54,746 nucleotides of DNA from Prosthecobacter sp. Lineage in GTDB: Bacteria > Verrucomicrobiota > Verrucomicrobiia > Verrucomicrobiales > Verrucomicrobiaceae. The notes beneath the pieces were generated by a model. It was not told the origin of the DNA and ran no database searches. It saw only the letters and a list, made by a program, of their open reading frames with translations. The number at the start of each line of letters is the position of its first letter. Positions within the stretch are counted from its first letter, which is position 1. The position numbers were made by a program, and so were the translations under genes. The stretch covers positions 1-54,746 of the forward strand of contig JABARQ010000021.1 in the NCBI GenBank assembly GCA_019186985.1, given 5' to 3'. This document shows, one piece after another, positions 45,844 to 53,826 of this stretch.

Positions 45844-47859
45844 TCACTTTGGCCTCGTCCGGCGCAGCAGCAGATGGTTGGCCACGGTCGACGGACAGGC
45901 GGCCCAGCGCCCGCCGAACTTCGGCAGCATGAGCAGCTTCTGCAGGGGAGCCTGGCTGTGGAGCGGCGGAAAAAAACGGCTGCGCATCTCCCCGTTCGGC
46001 CGCCCCGGTGTCGCAGGCAGGGCCCAGCCCCAGCTTTCATCGTCGCCGCCCCTGGCAATGGAATTGTCCTCGTGAAAACCCCGCCAGTACCTGTCAAACT
46101 TCTGCACCACCCGTCCCCGCGGATCATACCACTCCACCCGTCCCATGCCGCCCTCCAGCCGGAAGCCGATCACCGTGTAGCCACACTCCGGCGTCAGACG
46201 CTGGCTGCAGCAGATCACCCGGTATTCACCCGGCTGAACCAGGGGCGACAGCTTCGCAGGCATGTTCTCGGAGCCGATCCAGCCCCCCAGCACAAACAGC
46301 CGCTCCCCTCCGCCTCCATACATGTGCCGCAGATGATAACCCGTGATGTCCACCGGCTTCGCCCCCGGATTATAAACCTCAATCCAGTCCGGCGACTCCT
46401 CCCCCACCTGCAGGGTCTTCAGATTCTTGGCCTGGATCTCCGTCAGGATGAGCGCAGGCCCCTCTGGCGCCGGCATCCAGGCGTCAAAGGTCAGCCGCCC
46501 TCCGCTCAACCAGCGAAACTCAGGTTCGGGCAGCGTGCTGTCCATCACCGCCCCCAGGGAAAGCGGCCGGTCAAACTTCACCCCGGACAGCAGCTTCACG
46601 ACGTGCGCATGCTCCGCCTCGGTGTGAATCTCGGCCAGCTCCCAGCCAGGATAGCCCTTCAAGCGTGTCGGAATCGTCTCCCAGCGCCAGCTTTCCTTCA
46701 GGATGCACCAGTCGTCATCCAGCATCAGCAGATCCTCCCCCTGCACGGCCTGCGGTTCTCCGCCCGACCCCGCATTCTCCAGCACCAGCCTGGGACCGGA
46801 CGTCAGCGGCTTCGTCATCCGGTCGAGCGCATCCAGCAGATAGATGAAGCCCATGCCCACGATCACGCTGGAAACCATGGAGATGATCGGCTTGCTGATG
46901 ATGGTGCGCTGAATCAGCGGCGTGCCCATGTTCATCATGACCTTCGCAAGGTCTCGACGCAGGTCGCCGGCGCTTTGATAACGATCCCGGGGATCCTCCC
47001 GGAGGCAGCGGTGAATGATCTTGTCCAGCAACGGCGGAGTCCCGGCCTTCTTGGACGCCAGTTCAAACACCCCCACGGGCAGGCAGCCTGTCAGCAGCTC
47101 GTAAAGCGTCACGCCCAGTGAAAAAATGTCCGACCGCAGGTCCACCCGGGCCTCCTTCCTTCGCTGCTCTGGTGATGCATAGCTGACGGTGCCGATGAAG
47201 CCGCGCGTGCGGCTGCCAGTCGTCGTGCTCTGATCCCGCATCTGGTTCTTGGCGAGACCAAAGTCCGCCACCCGCACAAGGCCGCGTTCATCAATCAGGA
47301 TGTTGCCCGGCTTGATGTCACGGTGGATCACACCCCGGCCATGCGCATACTCCAGCGCTTCGCACACCTGGCAGACCATCGTCACCGCACGGGACGGCGT
47401 CGGCTGCTCACGCCGCAGGATCTCCATCAGGGACACCCCCTCCACAAACTCCATCACAATGTAGTGATAGCCCGTGCTGGTCACACCGAAGTCATAGACC
47501 GAAACGATGTGCGGATGCTGCAGCCGCGCCAGAAGATGCGCCTCCTGCTTGAAGCGCTGCATGAACACCTCGTCCTCCACCAGCTCCGGCGGCAGCACCT
47601 TCACCGCCACACGACGGTTCAATGACTCCTGCACGGCGGCATAAACCGCCCCCATGCCGCCGCGATCGATGAACGTGAAGTCACGAAAGCCCGGAAAGAC
47701 CTCCTCCAGGGACTCCGGCGCAGGCGGCTCCCAGTCCGTCGCCTGGCCTCCCAGCACCCCATCCATCAACCCAAGCGGATTCAAGCCTTCCAGCCCGGAC
47801 GAAGGCGAAGCCTTTCCCCCGTCCGCAGTGTTTGAATCATGATCCGAAGAGTCTACCAT
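45844..47859 (-). CDS. Ser/Thr protein kinase with extracytoplasmic lamin-tail domain
   Basis: A 671-residue receptor-type kinase of the Hanks class. The kinase domain (about 58-305) has the glycine loop IDRGGMGAVY, ATP-binding lysine K87 (VAVKVL), catalytic HRDIKPGN at 179-186, DFG at 199-201 and the SPEQ P+1 segment, so it should be active. A membrane helix lies at about 323-345. The outer part ends in a lamin-tail-like domain (ALILTEIQAKN ... DWIEVYNPGAKPVDITGYHL ... VQPGEYRVICC), a beta-sandwich usually thought to mediate binding. A divergent ECF sigma gene is 141 bp away, a pairing typical of Planctomycetes and Verrucomicrobia, so phosphorylation-controlled transcription is inferred. Confidence 0.92.
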   Translation of the reverse strand: MVDSSDHDSNTADGGKASPSSGLEGLNPLGLMDGVLGGQATDWEPPAPESLEEVFPGFRDFTFIDRGGMGAVYAAVQESLNRRVAVKVLPPELVEDEVFMQRFKQEAHLLARLQHPHIVSVYDFGVTSTGYHYIVMEFVEGVSLMEILRREQPTPSRAVTMVCQVCEALEYAHGRGVIHRDIKPGNILIDERGLVRVADFGLAKNQMRDQSTTTGSRTRGFIGTVSYASPEQRRKEARVDLRSDIFSLGVTLYELLTGCLPVGVFELASKKAGTPPLLDKIIHRCLREDPRDRYQSAGDLRRDLAKVMMNMGTPLIQRTIISKPIISMVSSVIVGMGFIYLLDALDRMTKPLTSGPRLVLENAGSGGEPQAVQGEDLLMLDDDWCILKESWRWETIPTRLKGYPGWELAEIHTEAEHAHVVKLLSGVKFDRPLSLGAVMDSTLPEPEFRWLSGGRLTFDAWMPAPEGPALILTEIQAKNLKTLQVGEESPDWIEVYNPGAKPVDITGYHLRHMYGGGGERLFVLGGWIGSENMPAKLSPLVQPGEYRVICCSQRLTPECGYTVIGFRLEGGMGRVEWYDPRGRVVQKFDRYWRGFHEDNSIARGGDDESWGWALPATPGRPNGEMRSRFFPPLHSQAPLQKLLMLPKFGGRWAACPSTVANHLLLRRTRPK

Positions 47860-48000
47860 TTCTGAAATTGTGCGTTTTCACCCAGGAGAACCAACCATCT
47901 AATTATGTGCTTCCTGTAACTCTGTGACATGTGAATTTTCTTAAAACCACCGCACTACGGCTTGCACAGCCCATCGGACTTGTTCAAGAATTCGCCCCCC

Positions 48001-48741
48001 ATGACTGCCGCCACCCAATACGGAGCCTTCCCTCTGACGCGCTGGAGCATCGTGGTTTCTCTGCGCGACGGTGGCGATGCCGTCCAGGGCAGGCTCGCAT
48101 TGGAAGAATTGTGCCGGATTTATTGGAAGCCGCTCTACTCCTACGCCCGCCACCAGGGCATTGCCCCGGCTGATGCAGAAGACCTTACCCAAAGCTTCCT
48201 GAGCTTCGTCCTGGAAAAAGACCTCTTCTCCGCCGCGGACGCGGCGCTCGGCCGGCTGCGCAACTACCTGCTCACCGCCTACAGCCGCCACATCAAGCAC
48301 TGGCAGCGCCAGGCCAGCGCCCTCAAACGCGGCGGCGGCCGCGAGGTGCTTTCCATCGAGGCCTCCAGCGCCGAAGGCGAAATCACCATCGACCCCGCCG
48401 ACCACCGCACTCCCGAGGCCATCTACCAGCGCCTCTGCGCCCTCCGCATCATCGAAACCGCCGTCGAACAGCTCGCCCAGGAACAGCAGGAGGCCGGCAA
48501 GGGCCGCCAGTTTCAGCTTCTCCGCCCCAGGCTCGACCCCTCCCAGACCGGCTCCGGCAATGATGCCGAACTCGCCAGGCACCTCGGCATGAGTCACGAC
48601 GCCGTGCGCCAGACGGTCACGCGCCTGCGCCGCCGCTTCCGGGAAATCATGAAGGAGATCGTCGCCAGCACCCTCGCCCACCCCACCGAGGACAGCGTCA
48701 ACGAGGAACTCGCCGCCCTGAGAAACGCCCTCATGGGCTGA
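48001..48741 (+). CDS. ECF-type sigma factor linked to a Ser/Thr kinase
   Basis: A 246-residue sigma factor. The ATG at 48001 is preferred to the in-frame TTG at 47962. Region 2 (LEELCRIYWKPLYSYARHQGIAPADAEDLTQSFLSFVLEKDLFSAAD) and region 4 (AELARHLGMSHDAVRQTVTRLRRRFREIM) are readable. Between them is a longer linker (ALKRGGGREVLSIEASSAEGEITIDPAD) usual in the kinase-associated ECF group of Planctomycetes and Verrucomicrobia. No anti-sigma gene is present; control by the divergent Ser/Thr kinase through the shared intergenic region is the likely route. Targets unknown. Confidence 0.92.
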   Translation: MTAATQYGAFPLTRWSIVVSLRDGGDAVQGRLALEELCRIYWKPLYSYARHQGIAPADAEDLTQSFLSFVLEKDLFSAADAALGRLRNYLLTAYSRHIKHWQRQASALKRGGGREVLSIEASSAEGEITIDPADHRTPEAIYQRLCALRIIETAVEQLAQEQQEAGKGRQFQLLRPRLDPSQTGSGNDAELARHLGMSHDAVRQTVTRLRRRFREIMKEIVASTLAHPTEDSVNEELAALRNALMG

Positions 48742-48847
48742 CGCCCGCCGTCATCGCCAATGCCGCAGGCCCGGAATCCGCCCTTGATTCGCTGCGGGAA
48801 GGTGCCACTCTCCGGGCCGTTTTTCCAGAATCAACCTCTCCAAAACC

Positions 48848-49066
48848 ATGGGCCAGCAACTCAACAAGATCATCAAACGCCGCCGCCGCAAAGCCTACGT
48901 CGCCCGTAAGAAGGCGCTCCCCAAGGCTGGCGGCATCCGCAAGGCCTCGACCGCCAAGTCGCCGGCCAAGGCCCCCAAGAAGGCCGCTGCGAAAAAGCCG
49001 GCCGCCAAAAAGGCCGCCGCCAAACCCGCCGCCGCTCCTGCGACCGAGGCTCCTGCCGCCGAATAA
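48848..49066 (+). CDS. Small basic H1-like protein
   Basis: A 72-residue strongly basic protein. The N-terminal part (MGQQLNKIIKRRRRKAYVARK) is Arg/Lys-rich and the C-terminal half is a low-complexity Ala/Lys/Pro tail (AAAKKPAAKKAAAKPAAAP) like a histone H1 tail. Similar small basic proteins are conserved in Verrucomicrobia and Chlamydiae. The start at 48848 is the first ATG and the gene sits directly upstream of rpsP (164-bp gap with a hairpin at 49097-49123), so a role in ribosome or nucleoid function is plausible. The exact role is unknown. Confidence 0.75.
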   Translation: MGQQLNKIIKRRRRKAYVARKKALPKAGGIRKASTAKSPAKAPKKAAAKKPAAKKAAAKPAAAPATEAPAAE

Positions 49067-49096
49067 TCCCCCCGGGAGGCAGATGCTCCAAAGCCT

Positions 49097-49123
49097 CAGG
49101 CCGCCATGCCCCATGGCGGCCTG
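49097..49123 (+). terminator. Hairpin after the small basic protein gene
   Basis: A perfect 12-bp stem (CAGGCCGCCATG / CATGGCGGCCTG) with a CCC loop lies 30 bp after the stop codon. There is no T-run after it, so termination may be Rho-dependent or the hairpin may protect the mRNA 3' end. Confidence 0.55.
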
Positions 49124-49230
49124 ATTCATCGACTCCAGCCCGGGAAATTCCCGAAATCCCGGCTTGACTTCCGAGGCTTCGCCCCCACTATCCGCCTCCC
49201 CTCGAAAAGACCCTTTTCCCAATACCGATC

Positions 49231-49479
49231 ATGGCCGTTGTTCTTCGTCTCCGTCAGGAAGGTGCCCACGGGCGCCACGTCTACCGCGTTGTCGCCGCTG
49301 ACAAGCGCTTCAAGCGCGATGGCCGCTTCCTCGAAATCCTCGGCAGCTACAATCCTGCCATTGAAAAGGGCAACGCCACCCTCGACCTCGCCAAGGTGGA
49401 CGCCTGGATCTCCAAGGGCGCCCAGCCGACCGCCACGGTCAAGAGCCTGATCAAGAACGCTCGCGCCGCCGCGAAGTAA
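49231..49479 (+). CDS. rpsP: 30S ribosomal protein S16
   Basis: An 82-residue protein with the S16 signature MAVVLRLRQEGAHGRHVYRVVAADKRFKRDGRFLEILGSYNP and the KVDAWISKGAQPTATVKSLIKNA C-terminal half. It is a component of the small ribosomal subunit needed for assembly. Length and start agree with the family. In many bacteria rpsP leads an operon with a KH protein, rimM, trmD and rplS; here a KH gene follows but the next gene is asnS. A hairpin with T-run lies between rpsP and the KH gene. Confidence 0.98.
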   Translation: MAVVLRLRQEGAHGRHVYRVVAADKRFKRDGRFLEILGSYNPAIEKGNATLDLAKVDAWISKGAQPTATVKSLIKNARAAAK

Positions 49480-49499
49480 TCTTCCTGTTTTAGTTTCCC

Positions 49500-49541
49500 A
49501 AGCCGCCGGTTGACTCATCATCACCCGGCGGCTTTTCTTTT
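49500..49541 (+). terminator. Terminator or attenuator between rpsP and the KH gene
   Basis: AAGCCGCCGG (49500-49509) and CCGGCGGCTT (49525-49534) form a 10-bp stem with a 15-nt loop, followed by TTCTTTT. It has the form of a rho-independent terminator and lies 20 bp after the rpsP stop and 26 bp before the KH start. Partial read-through would lower KH and asnS expression relative to rpsP. Confidence 0.75.
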
Positions 49542-49566
49542 GCCGACGACCTACCCTTCCCTCCCC

Positions 49567-49887
49567 ATGGACGCTCCTGAAGCCCTTCGCGAATTCCTGG
49601 CCTACATCGTCGCCAACCTGATCGACCACCCCCAGCAGGCCAGCATCGCCGTCAGTCGAAATACCGCAGGCGCTGTCGTTTACCGGGTACAGCTCGCCCC
49701 CCAGGATGTCCGCCACGTCATCGGCAAAAACGGTCTCACCGTCAGCTCCATCCGCTCCCTCCTCAACACCGCCGCCGAAAAACACGGCATCAAGGTCAGC
49801 CTGCGCGTCGGAGCCGCACGCGATTTTGAAACCGAGGAAACCCCGGAGCAGGAACAGGCCCGCGAGGAACAGATCGCCAGCGAATAG
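49567..49887 (+). CDS. khpA: KH-domain RNA-binding protein (KhpA-like)
   Basis: A 106-residue protein. The ATG at 49567 is chosen because the family sequence begins there (MDAPEALREFLAYIVANLIDHPQQ); the frame is open from 49510. The KH fold contains the GxxG loop in VIGKNGLTVSSIRSLLNTAA, which contacts single-stranded RNA. The C-terminus ends in an acidic tail (ETEETPEQEQAREEQ). Position right after rpsP matches KhpA/YlqC in many bacteria, where it acts with KhpB on mRNA. A terminator-like hairpin lies upstream. Confidence 0.88.
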   Translation: MDAPEALREFLAYIVANLIDHPQQASIAVSRNTAGAVVYRVQLAPQDVRHVIGKNGLTVSSIRSLLNTAAEKHGIKVSLRVGAARDFETEETPEQEQAREEQIASE

Positions 49888-49943
49888 GAACGGACCCAGG
49901 GGACGGGCTTTGACCGCCGCCCAAGGCGCGTCCAAATTACCCC

Positions 49944-51305
49944 ATGTCTGAAACGATCCGGCAAGTCCTCGCCTCCGAGTCCCCCCGCCCCTCCATCACC
50001 GTCTGCGGCTGGGTCCGCACCCGCCGCGACTCCAAGGCCTGCTCCTTCCTCGAACTCACCGACGGCTCCTGCTTCAAGGGCCTCCAGGTGGTCGTCGACG
50101 CCTCCCTGCCCTGCTCGAACCTGATGCCCTCCATCCTCACCGGGGCCAGTGTCCAGGTGGAAGGCGACCTCATCCCCTCGCCCGCCGCAGGCCAGCGCTG
50201 GGAGCTGCAGGCGAAAAACGTCGAGCTGCTCGGCGAGGCCGACGCCTCCTACCCGCTGCAGAAAAAAGGCCACACGCCGGAGTTCCTGCGCACCATCGCC
50301 CACCTCCGCCCGCGCACCAACCTCTTCGGCAGCGTCTTCCGCGTCCGCAGCAGAATGGCCTTCGCCGTACACCGCTTCTTCCAGGAACGCGGCTTTTTCT
50401 ACGCCCACACCCCCATCATCACCAGCAGCGACTGCGAAGGCGCCGGTGAAATGTTCCGCGTCACCACCCAGAAGCCCGGCTCCAATGCCAAGCCTGAGGA
50501 CGACTTCTTCGGCCGCCCCACCTACCTCACTGTGAGCGGCCAGCTCCAGGGAGAAGCCTTCGCCTGCGCCCTCGGCAACATCTACACCTTCGGCCCCACC
50601 TTCCGCGCTGAAAACAGCAACACCGCACGCCACGCCGCGGAGTTCTGGATGATCGAGCCCGAGATGGCCTTCTACGACCTCTTCGCCGACATGACCCTCG
50701 CGGAGGAAAACGTGCGCTACCTCGTCCAGGCCATGATGACCGAATGCCCGGACGAACTGGAGTTCTTCAACAAGTTCGTCGACAAGGAACTGGTCGCCCG
50801 CCTTCAGCAGACCCTCGACAAACCCTTCGAACGCATCAGCTACACCGAGGCCGTCGATCTCCTGCTCAAGTCCGGCCGAAGCTTCGAACACCCGGTCGTC
50901 TGGGGTGAGGGCCTGCAGACCGAACACGAACGCTACATCGCCGAAGAACACGTGAAGGGCCCGGTGACGATCTACAACTACCCCAAAGTCATCAAGCCCT
51001 TCTACATGCGCCAGAACGACGACGGCAGGACCGTGGCCGCCATGGACCTGCTCGTGCCGGGCATTGGCGAAATCATCGGCGGCAGCCAGCGCGAGGAACG
51101 ACTCGACCTCCTCCAGGCTGCCATGAAGGCACAGGACCTCGACGAGGAAACCTACCGCTGGTACGTCGATCTCCGCCGTTATGGCAGCGTGCCGCACGCG
51201 GGCTACGGCATGGGCTTCGAACGCCTGCTCATGTTTGTGACCGGCGTCAGCAACATCCGTGACGTGATCCCCTTCGCCCGCACGCCAGGCCACGCGCCTT
51301 ACTGA
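49944..51305 (+). CDS. asnS: Asparaginyl-tRNA synthetase
   Basis: A 453-residue class II synthetase charging tRNA-Asn. The N-terminal OB-fold anticodon-binding domain ([25 protein letters not shown]) is followed by the catalytic domain: [44 protein letters not shown] is motif 2, and [25 protein letters not shown] is motif 3. The GSQREERLD segment agrees with AsnRS rather than AspRS. The start fits the family and lies 56 bp after the KH gene. Its 3' end overlaps that of the convergent esterase gene by 7 bp. Having AsnRS means Asn-tRNA can be made directly rather than by the amidotransferase route alone. Confidence 0.97.
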   Translation: MSETIRQVLASESPRPSITVCGWVRTRRDSKACSFLELTDGSCFKGLQVVVDASLPCSNLMPSILTGASVQVEGDLIPSPAAGQRWELQAKNVELLGEADASYPLQKKGHTPEFLRTIAHLRPRTNLFGSVFRVRSRMAFAVHRFFQERGFFYAHTPIITSSDCEGAGEMFRVTTQKPGSNAKPEDDFFGRPTYLTVSGQLQGEAFACALGNIYTFGPTFRAENSNTARHAAEFWMIEPEMAFYDLFADMTLAEENVRYLVQAMMTECPDELEFFNKFVDKELVARLQQTLDKPFERISYTEAVDLLLKSGRSFEHPVVWGEGLQTEHERYIAEEHVKGPVTIYNYPKVIKPFYMRQNDDGRTVAAMDLLVPGIGEIIGGSQREERLDLLQAAMKAQDLDEETYRWYVDLRRYGSVPHAGYGMGFERLLMFVTGVSNIRDVIPFARTPGHAPY

Positions 51306-52171
51306 GCCAGGGAAAGCGCCTTGGCCGCAAAGCGCCGGCCGATCTCCTCCTGCGCGCCGGTGTCAAAATGCACGCTGTCGCCAATGTGTGTCTTCAGGTC
51401 ACGCGCATCGACGCAGCCTGTGTGTGGCACGCTTTTCGGCAGCGCGAGCAGGATCTCGTTCATCGCCTTCAGGTCGCTGAGGCGCGGCTCCGGCTGCATC
51501 TCGCCAATCGTGCAGGCGATGAAGGGCAGGTCCGGCAGCGCGAGGTCGGCGCGGAAGGAGGTGATCATCGAGCGAAGCTGCTCGGCGTATTGAGGGCGCT
51601 CCTGGGCGTTCGCATTCGCCTCGCCTTGCAGCCAGAGGATGCCGCGAAGGCGGGCTTTGACGGGAGCAGTGGTTTGCAGGGCGAGTCTGGCACGGCGCAG
51701 GGCGTCTTCGTAAAGCTTCGCGCCCTTCTGCCAGAGCTTGATGGAGGAACCGCCGACCGCACAGGGCACGAGGCCAATCGCAGCGGTTTTGTCCTGCGCG
51801 GCCAGCACTTCTGCAAAGGCCAGCCCGGGGCCGACACCGGCGTTGTCGTGGCCTTGGAACGTCTTCGCATCACCCACGAGATGCAGCGGATGCCGGGCGA
51901 GATACCACTGGTCATCCTTCTTGTGCATCATGACGATTCGCGGATCCTTCTTCGGCTCCTCCGGCATGAATCCACGCCCCTTCATGTTCGACTGCCCGCA
52001 CAACAGCCACAGGTCGAGATGCGTCGCGCCCACCGGCAGCTTCGTGATGTCCACGCTCACCAGAGGCGGTTTCGTCGGCGGAGGTGTGCTGGCTTTCTTG
52101 GCCTTCGCCGCCTTTTGGGCGAAGAGCGGAGAGCTGAGGACGATAAGGCAGAGAAGAGATACGCAACGCAT
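51299..52171 (-). CDS. Secreted sialate O-acetylesterase-type (CE6/SASA) esterase
   Basis: A 290-residue SGNH-like esterase. A signal peptide (to about FAQ, residue 19) and a Lys/Ala/Pro-rich linker precede the catalytic fold. The nucleophile motif LLCGQSNMKG has S61, GVGPGLAFAEVL and GGSSIKLW are the oxyanion-hole blocks, WLQGEANA is the family motif, and DSVHFDTG holds the catalytic D265/H268. This matches PF03629 (SASA, carbohydrate esterase 6) enzymes that remove O-acetyl groups from sialic acid or xylan. The C-terminal coding end overlaps the convergent asnS by 7 bp. It is divergent from the repeat-ATPase locus. Substrate is not fixed. Confidence 0.9.
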   Translation of the reverse strand: MRCVSLLCLIVLSSPLFAQKAAKAKKASTPPPTKPPLVSVDITKLPVGATHLDLWLLCGQSNMKGRGFMPEEPKKDPRIVMMHKKDDQWYLARHPLHLVGDAKTFQGHDNAGVGPGLAFAEVLAAQDKTAAIGLVPCAVGGSSIKLWQKGAKLYEDALRRARLALQTTAPVKARLRGILWLQGEANANAQERPQYAEQLRSMITSFRADLALPDLPFIACTIGEMQPEPRLSDLKAMNEILLALPKSVPHTGCVDARDLKTHIGDSVHFDTGAQEEIGRRFAAKALSLAQ

Positions 52172-52213
52172 GGTTCGTGAACGTGCCGCAGCGGTGGTTA
52201 TTGCCAGCGGTGG

Positions 52214-52375
52214 TGTCGATTTGGTGCCTGAAGACAGGCGCCAATCTCGGGCACGAAATGCGCATGATGTCGATTTGGTGCCAGAAAAGTTTCGCCATAT
52301 CTAGGCACGAAATTGACACAATGTCGATTTAGTGCCAGAAGTTGGCCACCATTTCCAGGCACGAAATCGACATGA
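52214..52375. repeat. Three tandem 54-bp palindromic repeats at an ATPase start codon
   Basis: Units at 52214-52267, 52268-52321 and 52322-52375 are exactly 54 bp. Each opens with TGTCGATTT(G/A)GTGCC and closes with GGCACGAAAT followed by a variable end (CGACATGA in unit 3). The opening and closing blocks are inverted repeats (14 of 15 bases in unit 3) around a central 24 nt that varies between copies. Units can also be viewed as a junction hairpin, GGCACGAAATCGACA and TGTCGATTTGGTGCC, around a 3-nt loop. The ATG of the ATPase (52372) lies in the last unit. The period is a multiple of three; both strands stay largely open through it. Confidence 0.85.
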
Positions 52376-53826
52376 GCACCATCACAGACGGCTACATCGG
52401 GCGCGGCGAGGAACGGGAGGAGTTCCGGCGGCTTCTGCAAAAGAAGATCGCTTCGCTCGTCACCTGCCAGGGACGGCGACGGATCGGGAAGAGCCGTTTT
52501 TTGGCTGAGTGCGCGCAGGAGGCGGATCACTTCCTCAGCTTCATGGGACTGCCGCCGCGTGAGGACATGACACGGCAGGCGCAGCTCGATGCCTTTGCCG
52601 ACCAGCTCGCGAAGCAGACGAAGGCTCCCAAGGTGCCGCTCGATGGCTGGCCCACGGCTTTTCAACTGCTCGCCAGCCAGCTCCCGCCCAGCGGCACGGT
52701 CGTGCTGCTGCTGGATGAGATCTCGTGGATGGCGGCCGGCGATGCGGACTTCGCCGGGCATCTCAAGACGGCCTGGGACACGCTTTTCTCGAAGCGCCAG
52801 CGCCTCGTCGTCGTGCTTTGCGGCTCGGTTTCCTCGTGGATTGAGGACAACATCCTCAACAACACCGGCTTCGTCGGCCGCTGTTCGTGGCAGTTCCGGC
52901 TGGGGCCGCTGGCACTGCCGGAATGCGTGCAGTTTTGGGGCAAACGTGGCGAGCGCATCAGCACGGCGGAAAAGCTGCGCCTGCTGGCCGTGACCGGCGG
53001 CGTGCCGCGCTACCTGGAGGAGATCAATCCCGCCCGCACGGCAGAGCAAAACATCGCCGACCTGTGCTTCAATCCCGCCGGGATGCTCTTCAGCGAGTTC
53101 GACAGCATCTTCCACGACATCTTCACGCGGAAGGCGGAGACGTATCGCGAGATCGTGCGCACGCTTGTGGCCGGACCACGCAGCGTGGACCAAATCAGCA
53201 CCGAGCTGGACCGCGCACGCGGCGGCAGCCTCAGCGCCTCGCTCACCGAGCTGGAGCTGGCGGGCTTCATCACACGGGATGTGCCGTTTGATCCTGAAAC
53301 AGGCACCAGCAGGCCGCGTGACGCCCGCTTCCGCCTCTCGGACAACTACCTGCGCTTCTACCTGAAGTATGTCGATCCCGTGCAGACCCGGATCGTGAAA
53401 GGCCTGCTGAAAAACACCGCGCTGGAGTCCCTGGACGCCTGGGACACGATCATGGGCCTGCAGTTTGAAAACCTCGTCCACGCGAATCTCGACCTGCTTC
53501 TCACCCGCATCGGTCTCGACAAAAAACTCGTGCTCAACGCCGGCCCGTATCAGCAAAAGCAAACCCTCCGCCGCCAGGGCTGCCAGATCGACCTCCTCCT
53601 CCGCACCCGCCGCAGCCTCTACGTCTTCGAGATCAAGTTCCGCAAACGCATCGCCGCCAGCATCGTCGATGAGGTGCGGGAGAAAGTGCGCCGCCTGAAG
53701 CTCCCGAAAGGCCAGTCCGTCCGCACAGGCCTCATCTACTGCGGCGAGCTTGATCCCGAGATCGACGGCCGGGATGATTTCGATTTTCTGGTGCCTGCGG
53801 AGAAGCTGCTGACGAGGAAGGTCTAA
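52372..53826 (+). CDS. AAA ATPase with PD-(D/E)XK-like C-terminus (archaeal ATPase/DUF234-type)
   Basis: A 484-residue protein. The ATG at 52372 gives the family-like opening MSTITDGYIGRGEEREEFRRLL; an in-frame TTG at 52342 would extend into the repeats. Walker A is GRRRIGKS (34-41) and Walker B is VVLLLDEIS with D115/E116. A winged-helix-like part (TLVAGPRSVDQISTELDRARGGSLSASLTELELAGFITRD) follows, then the C-terminal DUF234-like domain, whose QIDLLL (D407) and FEIK (E420, K422) fit a PD-(D/E)XK nuclease core. Such proteins are scattered widely in archaea and bacteria without a fixed role. Its start codon is part of the upstream repeat array and its stop overlaps the next gene by 4 bp (53823-53826). 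It may be a selfish or defence-related element. Confidence 0.88.
   Translation: MSTITDGYIGRGEEREEFRRLLQKKIASLVTCQGRRRIGKSRFLAECAQEADHFLSFMGLPPREDMTRQAQLDAFADQLAKQTKAPKVPLDGWPTAFQLLASQLPPSGTVVLLLDEISWMAAGDADFAGHLKTAWDTLFSKRQRLVVVLCGSVSSWIEDNILNNTGFVGRCSWQFRLGPLALPECVQFWGKRGERISTAEKLRLLAVTGGVPRYLEEINPARTAEQNIADLCFNPAGMLFSEFDSIFHDIFTRKAETYREIVRTLVAGPRSVDQISTELDRARGGSLSASLTELELAGFITRDVPFDPETGTSRPRDARFRLSDNYLRFYLKYVDPVQTRIVKGLLKNTALESLDAWDTIMGLQFENLVHANLDLLLTRIGLDKKLVLNAGPYQQKQTLRRQGCQIDLLLRTRRSLYVFEIKFRKRIAASIVDEVREKVRRLKLPKGQSVRTGLIYCGELDPEIDGRDDFDFLVPAEKLLTRKV

Noticed and set aside
49680..51293. A 537-residue minus-strand frame over asnS
   Set aside because: asnS on the plus strand is certain from its class II motifs; the antisense text is a Gly/Val/Glu-rich shadow.
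52214..52375. Reading the 54-bp repeats as a short CRISPR array
   Set aside because: Variable centres are only about 16-24 nt and similar to one another, units are palindromic throughout, there are only three copies and no cas gene is present.
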